Shown: positions 35,797 to 45,070 of the stretch, piece by piece
How the letters are laid out: each line of letters begins with the position of its first letter
Position numbering within the stretch: the stretch's first letter is position 1
Source: Fen-1258 sp027348115
Lineage (GTDB): Bacteria; Bacteroidota; Ignavibacteria; Ignavibacteriales; Melioribacteraceae
Reading direction: 5' to 3'
NCBI GenBank assembly: GCA_027348115.1
Contig: DAIEQA010000109.1
Coordinates: forward strand, 4,313 to 68,312
Length of the DNA stretch: 64,000 nucleotides
The notes under the pieces: generated by a model
What the model was told of the DNA's origin: nothing
What the model saw: the letters and a program-made list of their open reading frames with translations, nothing else
Databases searched by the model: none
Translations under genes and position numbers: made by a program

Positions 35797-36003
35797 TTAT
35801 GCGGCAGCATTTGCCTTAGTAGATTCGGAATTAATCTCTACTTTTTCCTCGTTTAAAGAAGCGATAAATTTTTCCATATCTTCAAGTCTCTTAAAGAAAT
35901 GGAAACCGTCTTCGGCTTCATAACCGTAGGGAGCGGTTTTAATCAAATAAAACATAAAACCCATAAATAATGCGCTGAATAACAAGAATAAGTAAACGAA
36001 CAT
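35797..36003 (-). CDS. Small single-pass membrane protein (68 residues)
   Basis: A 68-residue protein with one N-terminal transmembrane helix (about residues 2-20) and a charged tail containing FHFFKRLEDMEKFIASLNEE. ATG at 36001-36003 is chosen because GGAG lies 8 bases upstream. A TTG at 36009 would leave that Shine-Dalgarno too close. The family is not recognised. It is monocistronic on the minus strand, convergent with cobO. Confidence 0.6.
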   Translation of the reverse strand: MFVYLFLLFSALFMGFMFYLIKTAPYGYEAEDGFHFFKRLEDMEKFIASLNEEKVEINSESTKANAAA

Positions 36004-36159
36004 AACCAATACTCCAATTCTGATAGAATATTATCGAAAACGATTGGAAAAAATTTAGGGTATGATTGATTTTTTTTAAAGAATAAATAGACGACCGATG
36101 AATTATTGCCGTTTTAAGCAATAAATGCGGTATTTAAGCGAAAAAAAAGGTTATTAGCG

Positions 36160-37200
36160 CTAAGAATTTTTTCTGGCATAGGCAAAATCTACAATCATCT
36201 TAAGGGCTTTTTTATAAGAATAGCCGGCATGTGTGGCCGAACGCATAAAACCGGCGTCTTCCTGCAGATCGGGGTTCGGATTTACTTCGAGAACATACAA
36301 TTTGTTATTCCCTTTGGAAAGTCTCATGTCCACGCGGGCGTAATCCCGGCATCCAACGGCACGTATGCACTGCAGGGCCATTTTTTCCGCTTCTTTTCTG
36401 ATTTTTTCCGGGAGTACTGCAGGGCAGATAGGTATTGTTTTATGATAAGCTTCGTGTGTAGGATCCCATTTTGCCTGGAAACTAACAATAGGATGAAGAT
36501 TTTCCGGCATATTTGAGAAGTCGATTTCGCTTATTGGCAAAACCTGAAGTTCTTTATCCCCAAAAACTGCAACATTCAGTTCTCTTCCAAGAATGAATTC
36601 TTCCACAAGAGCGGGCTGCTTAAAGGAAGTAAAAACGTATTCCACTCTTTTTTTAAGGGCTTCAACATTATCCACTATAGAATCGTTATCAATACCAACG
36701 CTGGCGTCTTCGAGCGCAGGTTTAACAATTAACGGATACTTTAATCCTAACCGGAACTGCCTGTCCATCGACCTGATAATTTTATATTGGGGGGTACGAA
36801 TTCCAAGTGAACTTAAAATTCTCTTGGTTAAGGTTTTATTTTGACATGTGCCAAGTGCGAGAGCGGGAGCGCCGGTATAAGTAACATTTAATAATTCCAG
36901 GAAACCGGTAAAGCTCATTTCGAGCCGGGGCTGATCTTTAAAGATTTCGACAAGATTAAATACAACATCGGGCTTATTCTTCTCATAATCCTTCATAAAC
37001 AACTGAAGGTTATCCATAATATTCAATGTATAAGCGTCATACCCACTTTTACTAAGGGCTTCGGCAATGTATTCGTATTCGGAAATGGGATCGCTTGCCT
37101 CAAGTCCGAAAACGGGTTCAAAATCCAGTTCTTTAGCTCTTTTTGCCGGTTTTTTGTACTGCTCGGGGTAAACCTCGTTATAAACTACCGCTACTTTCAT
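36160..37200 (-). CDS. ATP-grasp ligase, D-alanine-D-alanine ligase-like
   Basis: A 346-residue ATP-grasp enzyme. The central domain has YPLIVKPALEDASVGIDNDS (about 158-177) and LVEEFILGRELNVAVFG. The metal-binding end is ARVDMRL followed by LYVLEVNPNPDL (about 295-318). It resembles Ddl, but the N-terminal substrate region (VFNLVEIFKDQPRLEMSFTGFLELL) and the lack of adjacent mur genes suggest another carboxylate-amine ligation. It is divergently placed against a C39-like peptidase 98 bases away, a pairing that hints at peptide modification. That link is inference. Confidence 0.8.
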   Translation of the reverse strand: MKVAVVYNEVYPEQYKKPAKRAKELDFEPVFGLEASDPISEYEYIAEALSKSGYDAYTLNIMDNLQLFMKDYEKNKPDVVFNLVEIFKDQPRLEMSFTGFLELLNVTYTGAPALALGTCQNKTLTKRILSSLGIRTPQYKIIRSMDRQFRLGLKYPLIVKPALEDASVGIDNDSIVDNVEALKKRVEYVFTSFKQPALVEEFILGRELNVAVFGDKELQVLPISEIDFSNMPENLHPIVSFQAKWDPTHEAYHKTIPICPAVLPEKIRKEAEKMALQCIRAVGCRDYARVDMRLSKGNNKLYVLEVNPNPDLQEDAGFMRSATHAGYSYKKALKMIVDFAYARKNS

Positions 37201-37298
37201 TATGCTTCAAAATTTTTTTTACAAAGTAAACAAAAATGTTTGGCATTACAAAACTTTTGTTATTTTTGCTCAATCACGATGCACGAGAATTTTCGACT

Positions 37299-38135
37299 AT
37301 GAGTTTTTATCCCCAACCCAATAAGTATCAGTGTGGGCCGTTTGCGTTGAAGTATGCGCTTGTAATGCTCGGAATATTCAAAGATGAAGATCAAATAGGA
37401 ATTATTGCAGGCAGCACATGGTGGTCCGGTACGGATGAGTTTGGTTTAGCGCGGGCCGCAAGAAGATTCGAATGTAAGATGAAACATTTTCAATCGAGCA
37501 ACCCGGATGATGCGCGCCGCATGCTGATTCAAGAATTGAAGAAAGGTCATCCGTGTATTCTATCGGTTAAGAATTGGGAACATTGGAACACAGTTGTTAG
37601 CTATCAAAAAGGAAATTACGTTGTAATCGACAGCGAACTTGATAAAGTTGTTTCCGTTCAGACTTCAAATTCGTTATTAAGAAATTGGAAATATGTAGAA
37701 AAAGAAACTGGCATTAAAAGTTACGATGGATATGCGCTTATTCCGAAATTCAAAGTTTTGACGCGGGCAAAGTTAACGCCGGATAAAGCTCACTTTGTGA
37801 TGTACGATAAGAACGAAGACCTTGCAAAAAAGTGGGACCAGTACACAAACGATTTAATTAATATTTGCAAACCGAGGACTAAGCTCAGTTCGAACATAAT
37901 TACATTTTCCGAATTTCTTCGGCGCAACGAAGATAATCTTGTGCGCCGCGTTGCAAACTGGCACGGCGAGCCGACATTTTCCGAATTAAAAAAAATTTTA
38001 ACAAATATGAAATTCATTGCGGAAGTTTATGATTTAATTGTACCGGAAGACGACGAGAAACGCGCGGCTATAGATATCGCCTCGATACTAATGATGTACT
38101 CTTGCGGTAAATACGGCATGAACCCGATTTATTAA
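37299..38135 (+). CDS. C39-like papain-fold peptidase
   Basis: A 278-residue protein whose N-terminal half resembles C39-type cysteine peptidases. The nucleophile cysteine sits in NKYQCGPFALKYAL (about residue 12), and the histidine and acid in WEHWNTVVSYQKGNYVVIDSE (about residues 97-117). The C-terminal ~130 residues have no recognised domain. ATG at 37299 is chosen since it leads directly into the fold. The frame upstream to 37236 lacks a good start. No transmembrane ABC transporter part is attached, unlike bacteriocin exporters. It is divergent from the ATP-grasp gene. Confidence 0.65.
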   Translation: MSFYPQPNKYQCGPFALKYALVMLGIFKDEDQIGIIAGSTWWSGTDEFGLARAARRFECKMKHFQSSNPDDARRMLIQELKKGHPCILSVKNWEHWNTVVSYQKGNYVVIDSELDKVVSVQTSNSLLRNWKYVEKETGIKSYDGYALIPKFKVLTRAKLTPDKAHFVMYDKNEDLAKKWDQYTNDLINICKPRTKLSSNIITFSEFLRRNEDNLVRRVANWHGEPTFSELKKILTNMKFIAEVYDLIVPEDDEKRAAIDIASILMMYSCGKYGMNPIY

Positions 38136-38183
38136 TCGTTATGCCGGCAAAAACAGCTCCCGTTAATTTAAAGCGAAATAACA

Positions 38184-38738
38184 ATGAGACACCCGAATAT
38201 ACTTCAAAGAGAAAACACGGCGCTTTTGGTAATAGACATACAGGAAAAAATTCTTCCCGTAATTTTTGAACACGAGCGTGTTGTAGAAAACGCCTTAAAG
38301 CTTGTCAATGGTTTTAAAACCATGAATGTTCCTATTTTTTATACGGAGCAGTATCCAAAAGGATTGGGACACACCGAAAGCAAAATTAAATCCGCTCTTC
38401 AGGGAATAGAAGCTATTGAGAAGATGAGTTTCAGCTGTTACGGAGCTGGAAATCTTTTTGAGATTCTTGAGAAAAATAATATAAGCAAGGTGGTTGTATG
38501 CGGCGTAGAGAGTCATGTTTGCGTCATGCAGACTGTTTTAGATTTGCTTGAGGAGGAATTCCAGGTTTTTGCAGCGGCGGACGCTATGTCTTCCCGAAGA
38601 AAATTCGATTATGAAATTGCTTTGAGAAGGATGGAAAAGAACGACGCGGAAATTACGCTTACCGAATCTATATTGTTCGAAATGCTTAATGTTTGCGGTA
38701 CGGATGAGTTTAAAACAATTTCGAAGCTTGTGAAATAA
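38184..38738 (+). CDS. Isochorismatase-family cysteine hydrolase
   Basis: A 184-residue hydrolase of the YcaC/nicotinamidase superfamily. The catalytic Asp is in ALLVIDIQEKILP (about residue 18), the Lys in IEKMSFSCYG (about 81) and the nucleophile Cys in VVVCGVESHVCVMQT (about 113). It resembles the ISOC1/YcaC-like branch of unknown substrate more than true nicotinamidases, lacking their metal-site pattern. It has no signal peptide. Confidence 0.82.
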   Translation: MRHPNILQRENTALLVIDIQEKILPVIFEHERVVENALKLVNGFKTMNVPIFYTEQYPKGLGHTESKIKSALQGIEAIEKMSFSCYGAGNLFEILEKNNISKVVVCGVESHVCVMQTVLDLLEEEFQVFAAADAMSSRRKFDYEIALRRMEKNDAEITLTESILFEMLNVCGTDEFKTISKLVK

Positions 38739-38755
38739 GTAAAATAATGTTTTAA

Positions 38756-39265
38756 TTATTTCTTGTGTTTCTTCGGATACTCGAATAAAATAATTTTTCC
38801 GCAGTGTCTTTCGGTTTCTTTCCACGAGTTAATTTTTAATTCCAACCCGGTTACGGCGCAGGTAGGCATATCCGTAACAAATTGATCTCCGAGCAAGTTA
38901 ACGAAATTCGAGATACCGGGATTATGCCCGAAGAGCATAGCACATTTTACATCGTCAGGAATTTCGCGCACAACTTCCGTAAGCTCTCTCATAGTCGCTT
39001 CGTATATTCTCTCTTCTTCCAAAATATTTTCAGATTCGTAATGAAGAACCTTTGCAAATATTTTAGCAGTGGAAAGAGCGCGCACGGCAGGACTGCTCAC
39101 GATTAAATCTGGTTTTATTTTTTTATCGAGAAGCGCTTTTGCAATTATTGGGGCATCGTGCTCTCCGCGATCGTTTAGAGGTCTTTCAAAATCCGTTTGG
39201 CTGCTGTCATCCCAACTCGATTTTGCGTGACGGATTAAGTAAAGTGTTTTCATTTGAGCATTCAT
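38756..39265 (-). CDS. Histidine phosphatase, SixA-like
   Basis: A 169-residue RHG-type phosphatase: LYLIRHAKSSWDD (phospho-acceptor histidine at about residue 11), PLNDRGEHDAP, IVSSPAVRALSTA and LFGHNPGISNFV with the second histidine. This matches SixA-type phosphohistidine phosphatases. The ATG at 39265 overlaps the stop of the upstream gene (TGATG), placing it as the last gene of the cbb3 operon. An internal ATG at 39253 is an alternative. Its presence behind oxidase genes may be only transcriptional convenience. Confidence 0.82.
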   Translation of the reverse strand: MNAQMKTLYLIRHAKSSWDDSSQTDFERPLNDRGEHDAPIIAKALLDKKIKPDLIVSSPAVRALSTAKIFAKVLHYESENILEEERIYEATMRELTEVVREIPDDVKCAMLFGHNPGISNFVNLLGDQFVTDMPTCAVTGLELKINSWKETERHCGKIILFEYPKKHKK

Positions 39266-39969
39266 CAATGGCACATTGGCGCCTGCATAGAAGATTGCGC
39301 CGCGAACTTAGGGCTTAAATACGGAATTCCGAGATTCAATCCGCGAAGGATAAAAAGTAAAGCGAGAATTACAGTAAGCGCAGGAATTAATTTACCAATT
39401 CGTTTTCGAAGATTTATATTAATTGATTTGCCGAGCATAGCAGCCGCAAACATTATTGGAAAAGTGCCGAGTCCGAATAATGCCATATAAAGTGCGCCGT
39501 TTAATGCTGAACCCGTAGAAAGAGCGCCTGCAATTCCTACATAAACAAATCCGCAGGGAAGCAACCCGTTTAGCAATCCTATTGTAAAAAGGGAGGTATT
39601 GTTTCGCTTCAAAATTAACAGGGCAAAATTTGTTTTAATAAACGTTGTGATTGCAACGTAAATTTTTGTTCCCGAAATTTTTGTTTTGGTTTTCCGCGGA
39701 GTAATTACATAAACTAATATTATTGCGCCAAGTATAATTGAAAGATTTTGCTGAACCCCGAATAACACCAACCTATTACCGAATAATCCGAAAAGAGCGC
39801 CCATCAATGCGTATGTTACTGCGCGGCCTAAATTATACAAGACTCGTCCGAGCAATATTTTGAACTGCGATTCCCCAACAACAGGCAGCGCAAGAACAAT
39901 CGGTCCGCACATTCCAACGCAATGCACGCTGCCGACTAATCCTACTAAGAAACCGGTCCAGACTTCCAT
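39265..39969 (-). CDS. TauE/SafE-like (DsbD-type) membrane protein of the cbb3 locus
   Basis: A 234-residue protein with six hydrophobic helices. It opens with FLVGLVGSVHCVGMCGPIVL, whose paired cysteines and His-Cys motif are typical of the sulfite-exporter-like family encoded in cbb3 oxidase loci of Bacteroidetes. A second half-repeat carries GLLNGLLPCGFVYVGIAGA. Proteins of this kind are thought to take part in copper or thiol handling during oxidase assembly. It abuts ccoH (1-base gap). Confidence 0.82.
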   Translation of the reverse strand: MEVWTGFLVGLVGSVHCVGMCGPIVLALPVVGESQFKILLGRVLYNLGRAVTYALMGALFGLFGNRLVLFGVQQNLSIILGAIILVYVITPRKTKTKISGTKIYVAITTFIKTNFALLILKRNNTSLFTIGLLNGLLPCGFVYVGIAGALSTGSALNGALYMALFGLGTFPIMFAAAMLGKSININLRKRIGKLIPALTVILALLFILRGLNLGIPYLSPKFAAQSSMQAPMCH

Positions 39970-40416
39970 TTAATTTACCATTATAATCTTTTCGTTAAAA
40001 TAAGAATTTCCTTTTGCAATCCAATCCACCTGCACTTTCCAAAGTCCTTTGGCAAGATTGTCGGTCCGAATGTATTGAGTGCGCGTGCTGTCCGGCGAAA
40101 TGTTTACGGTAAAATCTTTTGTCTTATCGGAAGGGCGGTAGAGTTTTATTTTTCCTTCGTACTCGTCGGCTTTAAATATTTTTGGGAACACAAATTTCAG
40201 CGTCACCGGCTCAATTGAAATATCCAATTGTTTAGGCAGGGCCTTGGTTCTGTTCATCTTATCTATTTGATCCTGGTATCTAATTTCTTTAGCGTAATAA
40301 TCGTTGGTTACAAGTCCAACGTCTTGACCCATAAAAACAAATACCAGCGCAATGATGCCGAGGGCGAACAATGTATATACAATTGCAATGTTGGTACCCC
40401 ATGATAATTTTTTCAT
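39970..40416 (-). CDS. ccoH: Cytochrome oxidase assembly protein CcoH / FixH
   Basis: A 148-residue protein with one N-terminal membrane helix (about residues 9-30) and a periplasmic beta domain. The juxtamembrane motif VTNDYYAKEIRYQDQIDK is characteristic of FixH/CcoH, which binds and stabilises the CcoP subunit during cbb3 assembly. The start shares one base with the ccoG stop. The position fits the ccoGH order of other cbb3 loci. Confidence 0.88.
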   Translation of the reverse strand: MKKLSWGTNIAIVYTLFALGIIALVFVFMGQDVGLVTNDYYAKEIRYQDQIDKMNRTKALPKQLDISIEPVTLKFVFPKIFKADEYEGKIKLYRPSDKTKDFTVNISPDSTRTQYIRTDNLAKGLWKVQVDWIAKGNSYFNEKIIMVN

Positions 40417-41816
40417 TAGTTAACCCTTCCTAAAAATGAAGTCTGAATTACATTTAAAAGTTTTCCGTCCGATTTCACGTCGATCTTCAGATTAGTTTTT
40501 AATTGTTTGATTTCGGATTTGGCCAGAATCACGAAGAATTTTCCTTCGGCAACTTCCTGGGGGCCGACGTTCAAATCGCTGCCGATAAGTTTTATTTCCC
40601 CGGGAATATTTTCAAGAGAAATTGATATGGGAAGCCGATCGAAAGTTTTGTTCACAATTTTTATATCGTAAAGATTACTGATCTTATTGCCGGGCTGTTC
40701 CTGGAAAAGCAATCCGGGTGTTCTTAAAATACTCATATCGACCTGTGAACGGGTGAATAATAAAAAAGTAATCAAGCCTGTCAGCATTATAAGCACTACT
40801 GTGTAACCAACCGCCCGCGGCTTGAAGATTGACTGCCGGCCTGTTTCAATTCCGTTCTTGGAGGCGTAACGGATTAATCCTTTGGGCCTGTTTATTTTTC
40901 CCATCACATTATCGCACTCGTCGATGCACGCGGTACAATTAACGCATTCGAGTTGCGTTCCGTTGCGTATATCAATTCCGGTTGGACAAACATCAACACA
41001 AAGGCGGCAGTCGATGCAGTCGCCTAATTTTTGGTCGGAGTCTTTTCTAACCTTGCCGCGGGGCTCACCGCGTTTATAATCGTAATGAATTACAATCGAG
41101 TTCTGATCGAGCATCACGCCTTGAAGCCTTCCATACGGGCAGACCATTGTACATGCCTGCTCTCTGAAAAACGCAAAGACGAAATAAAATACTCCCGAAA
41201 AAATTACGATTGCGATAAATGTAGCGGAATGTTCTGCCGGGGTATCTTTGATGTACTGGTAAAGCTTATCTACTCCGATTATATAAGATAAAAATACATT
41301 CGCGATTATGAATGAGAGTCCGTAAAAAATAATCTGCTTGGTTGACTTCTTGAAAAATTTCTTTGCCGTCCATGGCGATACGTTTAGCTCTTTTTGCTTT
41401 CTTGCGTCGCCTTCAATAAAATATTCGATCTTACGGAATACCATTTCCATAAAAATTGTTTGTGGACAAACCCAGCCGCAGAATATTCTTCCGTAAACAA
41501 CGGTGAAAAGAAAGATTGAAACTATTAACGCAATCATTGTAAGAGCGAACAAAAACATATCGTGCGGACCGAAGGGAATACCGAATATTATAAATTTCCT
41601 TTCGAGAACATTTAGAATAATGAACGGGTGACCTTTAATTTTTATAAACGGTGCTATTACTAAAAAAGCAATTAACAAAATGCTTACAATAGTTCTGGCG
41701 TTATAAAATTTACCTGACGGCTTTTTGGGAAAAATCCAGATTCGTTTTCCTTCCTTGGTAACCGTAGCCAGCGAATCTCGAAACGCTTCTTCTTTTTGTA
41801 TAGTTTGAGTTTCCAT
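40416..41816 (-). CDS. ccoG: Cytochrome c oxidase accessory protein CcoG / FixG
   Basis: A 466-residue polyferredoxin-like membrane protein. It has several membrane helices with FGRIFCGWVCPQTIF-type cysteines (here GRIFCGWVCPQTIFME, about 110-125) and CTMVCPYGRLQG. A two-cluster ferredoxin part (CIDCRLCVDVCPTGIDIR then CVNCTACIDECD, about 255-290) follows, and the C-terminus is an Ig-like periplasmic domain. CcoG is linked to copper reduction for cbb3 maturation. It lies 1 base downstream of ccoP. Confidence 0.93.
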   Translation of the reverse strand: METQTIQKEEAFRDSLATVTKEGKRIWIFPKKPSGKFYNARTIVSILLIAFLVIAPFIKIKGHPFIILNVLERKFIIFGIPFGPHDMFLFALTMIALIVSIFLFTVVYGRIFCGWVCPQTIFMEMVFRKIEYFIEGDARKQKELNVSPWTAKKFFKKSTKQIIFYGLSFIIANVFLSYIIGVDKLYQYIKDTPAEHSATFIAIVIFSGVFYFVFAFFREQACTMVCPYGRLQGVMLDQNSIVIHYDYKRGEPRGKVRKDSDQKLGDCIDCRLCVDVCPTGIDIRNGTQLECVNCTACIDECDNVMGKINRPKGLIRYASKNGIETGRQSIFKPRAVGYTVVLIMLTGLITFLLFTRSQVDMSILRTPGLLFQEQPGNKISNLYDIKIVNKTFDRLPISISLENIPGEIKLIGSDLNVGPQEVAEGKFFVILAKSEIKQLKTNLKIDVKSDGKLLNVIQTSFLGRVN

Positions 41817-41817
41817 T

Positions 41818-42672
41818 TTACATTTGCACAGTTTTAACGGAATCGGTTTTAGATTCTTCCCATTTTGTTCCCTGAGGCGGTTTTGCGTTAGGCGGATTAG
41901 TTCCGTGAAGCGAAATCACGTAGCTCGCAACATCCTGAATTTTCTTAGGGTCAAGCTGGGTTTGCCAGCTAATCATTCCTTTTGCCGGCACGCCGTATTT
42001 AATCGTCTTGAAAATATTTTTTATTCCTCCGCCGTGAATCCAATAGTCATCGGTCAAGTTGGGACCGACAATACCCTCGGCATTTTGTCCGTGACATGCG
42101 ATACAATTTTTCTTAAAGATTTCCTTGCCTTCGTTCAGCGCTGCAGCGTCGGTTAAGAGCGTTACGGTTTCTTCATTAAGGAACGCGCCCGTTTTAATAA
42201 GTATTTGTCTTTCCATTGCGGCCTGCTGCATCTCCTGTTTGTACTCGTTTGCTTCTACCTGTCCGTTGCCGAAGACATGAAAGACCAGCATATAAATTAT
42301 TCCGAAAAGAATTGTTCCGTAAAAAAGAAAATTAAACCACGGCGGAATTTTGTTGTCGAGTTCACGTATGCCGTCGTAGTCATGGTCGAGAAGAATTTCC
42401 TGTTCCTTCTCAATCGGTGTAGCCCGCATCATATACCTTTTGAAAGCGATTAACGGATTGAGAAAAAAACTGCCGTTGTTGTCATTTCTTTCCGAATAAA
42501 CAATTGCAAGCCAAAGAAGGAAGGCAATGAAAATAACGGTTACAATCGTCATAACTTTCATAATCGCATCAAGATCGTAACCTCCTTCCGGTATAGCCAG
42601 CAAGGGCGTATTAAATGTCATTGTCAAAAGGAAGAACGAAATCAACCAAAAAGATTTATTCCTGGATTTCAT
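41818..42672 (-). CDS. ccoP: cbb3 oxidase subunit III, CcoP (single haem c)
   Basis: A 284-residue membrane-anchored cytochrome c carrying electrons into CcoNO. There are hydrophobic helices near residues 8-27, 40-60 and 115-135, then a cytochrome domain with CIACHGQNAEGIVGPNL (about 190) and a methionine ligand in AKGMISW. Only one CxxCH is present, whereas proteobacterial CcoP has two. The single-haem form occurs in Bacteroidetes-type loci. Its start overlaps the end of ccoQ by 17 nt. Confidence 0.9.
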   Translation of the reverse strand: MKSRNKSFWLISFFLLTMTFNTPLLAIPEGGYDLDAIMKVMTIVTVIFIAFLLWLAIVYSERNDNNGSFFLNPLIAFKRYMMRATPIEKEQEILLDHDYDGIRELDNKIPPWFNFLFYGTILFGIIYMLVFHVFGNGQVEANEYKQEMQQAAMERQILIKTGAFLNEETVTLLTDAAALNEGKEIFKKNCIACHGQNAEGIVGPNLTDDYWIHGGGIKNIFKTIKYGVPAKGMISWQTQLDPKKIQDVASYVISLHGTNPPNAKPPQGTKWEESKTDSVKTVQM

Positions 42673-42862
42673 TATTTATCTCTGAATTGTTTTTATTGTC
42701 TAAGTTAGAATCGAGCGGAAGATTTTCCATTCGATGTAAATATTTTTTATCAAGCTTCACTACCCAAACAACCGCGATTACAAATAATGAGAAGAAAAGA
42801 ATCAGCGAGATTATCGGGAATATTTCAATACCGTCTATTTTAGTTAAATGATCCGAAAACAT
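42656..42862 (-). CDS. ccoQ: CcoQ-like small membrane subunit
   Basis: A 68-residue protein with one membrane helix (about residues 14-37, PIISLILFFSLFVIAVVWVV) and a charged Asn-rich tail. Assignment to CcoQ/FixQ rests on position between ccoNO and ccoP plus size and topology, since these subunits are poorly conserved. It lies 9 bases behind ccoNO and overlaps ccoP by 17 nt. Confidence 0.75.
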   Translation of the reverse strand: MFSDHLTKIDGIEIFPIISLILFFSLFVIAVVWVVKLDKKYLHRMENLPLDSNLDNKNNSEINNEIQE

Positions 42863-42871
42863 TTTTGCCTT

Positions 42872-44998
42872 CTACTTTATTGCTGCCTGGTTTACTTTTA
42901 TATCCGTGCCTAATCTCTGCAAGTAAGCAATCAGCGCTATAATATCTTTATCCGGTTCCGCCGGAGCGCCGTTTTTCATTAAGTCGTCCGCGATCGCGTT
43001 TGCTTGATTTTGCAATTCTCGGTTTGCGAATTTCTCATAACCTTTTTCGTAAGGAACACCGAGCATTCTCATAGCATTTATTTTTGCTTCGGTTGTGGAA
43101 GTATCCAGCGTTTGCGCGAAGAGCCAAGGATAACGAGGCATTATTGAACCAGGCGACATTTGTCGCGGATCCTCAAGATGCAGGTAATGCCATAGGTTGG
43201 AATACTTTCCGCCTTCGCGGGCAAGGTCGGGGCCGGTTCTTTTCGATCCCCATAAGAAAGGATGATCGTAAACAAATTCTCCCGCTTTGGAATATTCTCC
43301 GTATCGTTCGGTCTCCGATCTAAAAGGACGAATCATCTGCGAGTGGCACGAAACGCATCCTTCCCTTATGTAGATATCCCTTCCTTGAAGTTCAAGGGGT
43401 GTATAAGGTTTAACGCTTGCTATTGTCGGTATGTTGGATTTAATTAAAAAAGTGGGAACCATTTCCACCAATCCGCCGATCAATATTGCAACCGTAGATA
43501 GAAGGGCAAATTTAACAGGTCTCTTTTCCAGCCACCTGTGAATCATTCCGCGCCTTAGTTTATCTTCTTCTTTATCAAAAGGAACTGCTTCGGCGTCTTC
43601 GTTCTTTACGAATGTTCCTTGCTTGGCAGTCTTAACCAAATTGTAAACCATCATGAACATGCCCGAGAAATAAAGCAATCCGCCGATTGACCGGATCATA
43701 TACATTGGAATAATTTGAAGCGTGGTTTCCAAAAAGTTTGGATATAGAAGAACTCCAAGCGGAGTGAATTGCTTCCACATTAATGATTGGGTAATTCCCG
43801 ACCAATACATGGGTATCACATAGAAAACAATTCCCAAAGTGGCTACCCAGAAATGTACGGTAGCTAATTTTTTGGAATAGAGCTCTGTCTTCCACATTTT
43901 GGGAACCATCCAGTATAAAATTCCGAATGTAAGCATTCCGTTCCATCCCAAAGCTCCAACGTGAACGTGCGCAATTATCCAATCCGTATAATGAGCAATG
44001 GCGTTAACGTTTTTAAGAGAAAGCATCGGCCCTTCAAATGTTGCCATGCCGTAAGCAGTAACGGCAACAACCATGAATTTTAAAATCGGATTGTCGCGCA
44101 CTCGGTCCCACGCGCCGCGCAGTGTAAGAAGACCGTTCAACATTCCTCCCCAGGAAGGAGCGATTAACATGATTGAAAAAACAGTTCCGAGAGATTGTGC
44201 CCAATCCGGCAGCGCGGAGTAAAGAAGATGATGCGGCCCGGCCCAAATATAAATGAATATCAATGCCCAAAAATGAAGTATTGATAGACGGTATGAATAA
44301 ACCGGTCTGTTTGCCGCTTTGGGAAGGAAGTAATACATCAATCCCAAATACGGTGTTGTAAGAAAGAACGCAACCGCATTATGTCCGTACCACCATTGAA
44401 CAAGAGCGTCTTGAACGCCCGCATAGACGGGATAACTTTTTGTGAATGAAACCGGAAGCTCGATTGAATTTACCACATGAAGCACAGTAACGGTAACAAA
44501 AGTTGCGATGTAAAACCAGACCGCAACATACATGTGTTTTTCTCGGCGCTTTATAATTGTGCCGAACATATTAATTCCGAACGCTACCCAGACAACGGCA
44601 ATCATTATATCTATCGGCCATTCAAGTTCGGCGTATTCCTTGCTCGTAGTTAATCCCATCGGAAGAGTAACGGCTGCGAGCAGAATAATTAACTGCCAGC
44701 CCCAAAAATGAAATTGACTTAAACGGTCGTTCCACATTCTCGCTTTGCAGACACGCTGAAGCGAATAATATACTCCGGCAAATATCATGTTGCCGACAAA
44801 CGCAAATATAACCGCGTTTGTATGAAGCGGCCTGATGCGTCCGAAGGTTGTATATTGAATTCCCAGATTAAGATCCGGTACGTAGAGCTGCACTGCTATA
44901 ATTAAACCGACAAGCATTCCGACAATTCCGAATACAACTGTCGCAATTATAAACTGCTTAACGATTTGATTATCGTAACTGAATTTCTCTACCTGCAT
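42872..44998 (-). CDS. ccoNO: cbb3 oxidase CcoN-CcoO fusion (catalytic subunit plus cytochrome c)
   Basis: A 708-residue fusion. Residues about 1-480 are CcoN, the haem-copper catalytic subunit with 12 or more helices (RPLHTNAVIFAFVGNMIF, WWYGHNAVAFFLTTPYLG, AGPHHLLYSALPDW, HYTDWIIAHVHVGALGW). Residues about 510-708 are CcoO, with membrane helix ALLSTVAILIGGLVEMVP and haem site REGCVSCHSQMIRPF, then TGPDLAREGGKYSN and MSPGSIMPRYPWLF. Together they reduce oxygen with high affinity. The subunits are separate genes in proteobacteria. There is no frameshift at the junction, so the fusion is genuine. Confidence 0.95.
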   Translation of the reverse strand: MQVEKFSYDNQIVKQFIIATVVFGIVGMLVGLIIAVQLYVPDLNLGIQYTTFGRIRPLHTNAVIFAFVGNMIFAGVYYSLQRVCKARMWNDRLSQFHFWGWQLIILLAAVTLPMGLTTSKEYAELEWPIDIMIAVVWVAFGINMFGTIIKRREKHMYVAVWFYIATFVTVTVLHVVNSIELPVSFTKSYPVYAGVQDALVQWWYGHNAVAFFLTTPYLGLMYYFLPKAANRPVYSYRLSILHFWALIFIYIWAGPHHLLYSALPDWAQSLGTVFSIMLIAPSWGGMLNGLLTLRGAWDRVRDNPILKFMVVAVTAYGMATFEGPMLSLKNVNAIAHYTDWIIAHVHVGALGWNGMLTFGILYWMVPKMWKTELYSKKLATVHFWVATLGIVFYVIPMYWSGITQSLMWKQFTPLGVLLYPNFLETTLQIIPMYMIRSIGGLLYFSGMFMMVYNLVKTAKQGTFVKNEDAEAVPFDKEEDKLRRGMIHRWLEKRPVKFALLSTVAILIGGLVEMVPTFLIKSNIPTIASVKPYTPLELQGRDIYIREGCVSCHSQMIRPFRSETERYGEYSKAGEFVYDHPFLWGSKRTGPDLAREGGKYSNLWHYLHLEDPRQMSPGSIMPRYPWLFAQTLDTSTTEAKINAMRMLGVPYEKGYEKFANRELQNQANAIADDLMKNGAPAEPDKDIIALIAYLQRLGTDIKVNQAAIK

Positions 44999-45070
44999 GA
45001 AGAGAACTCCTTGGATTATTTGTAAAATTTTTTTTTAGAAGATAGGAGTTAGTAGATAGAAGTTAGATTT

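Noticed and set aside
45039..45066. Short AGATAGGAGTTAG-type repeats before ccoS stop region
   Set aside because: Too few and too simple to call a functional element; mentioned only with ccoS.
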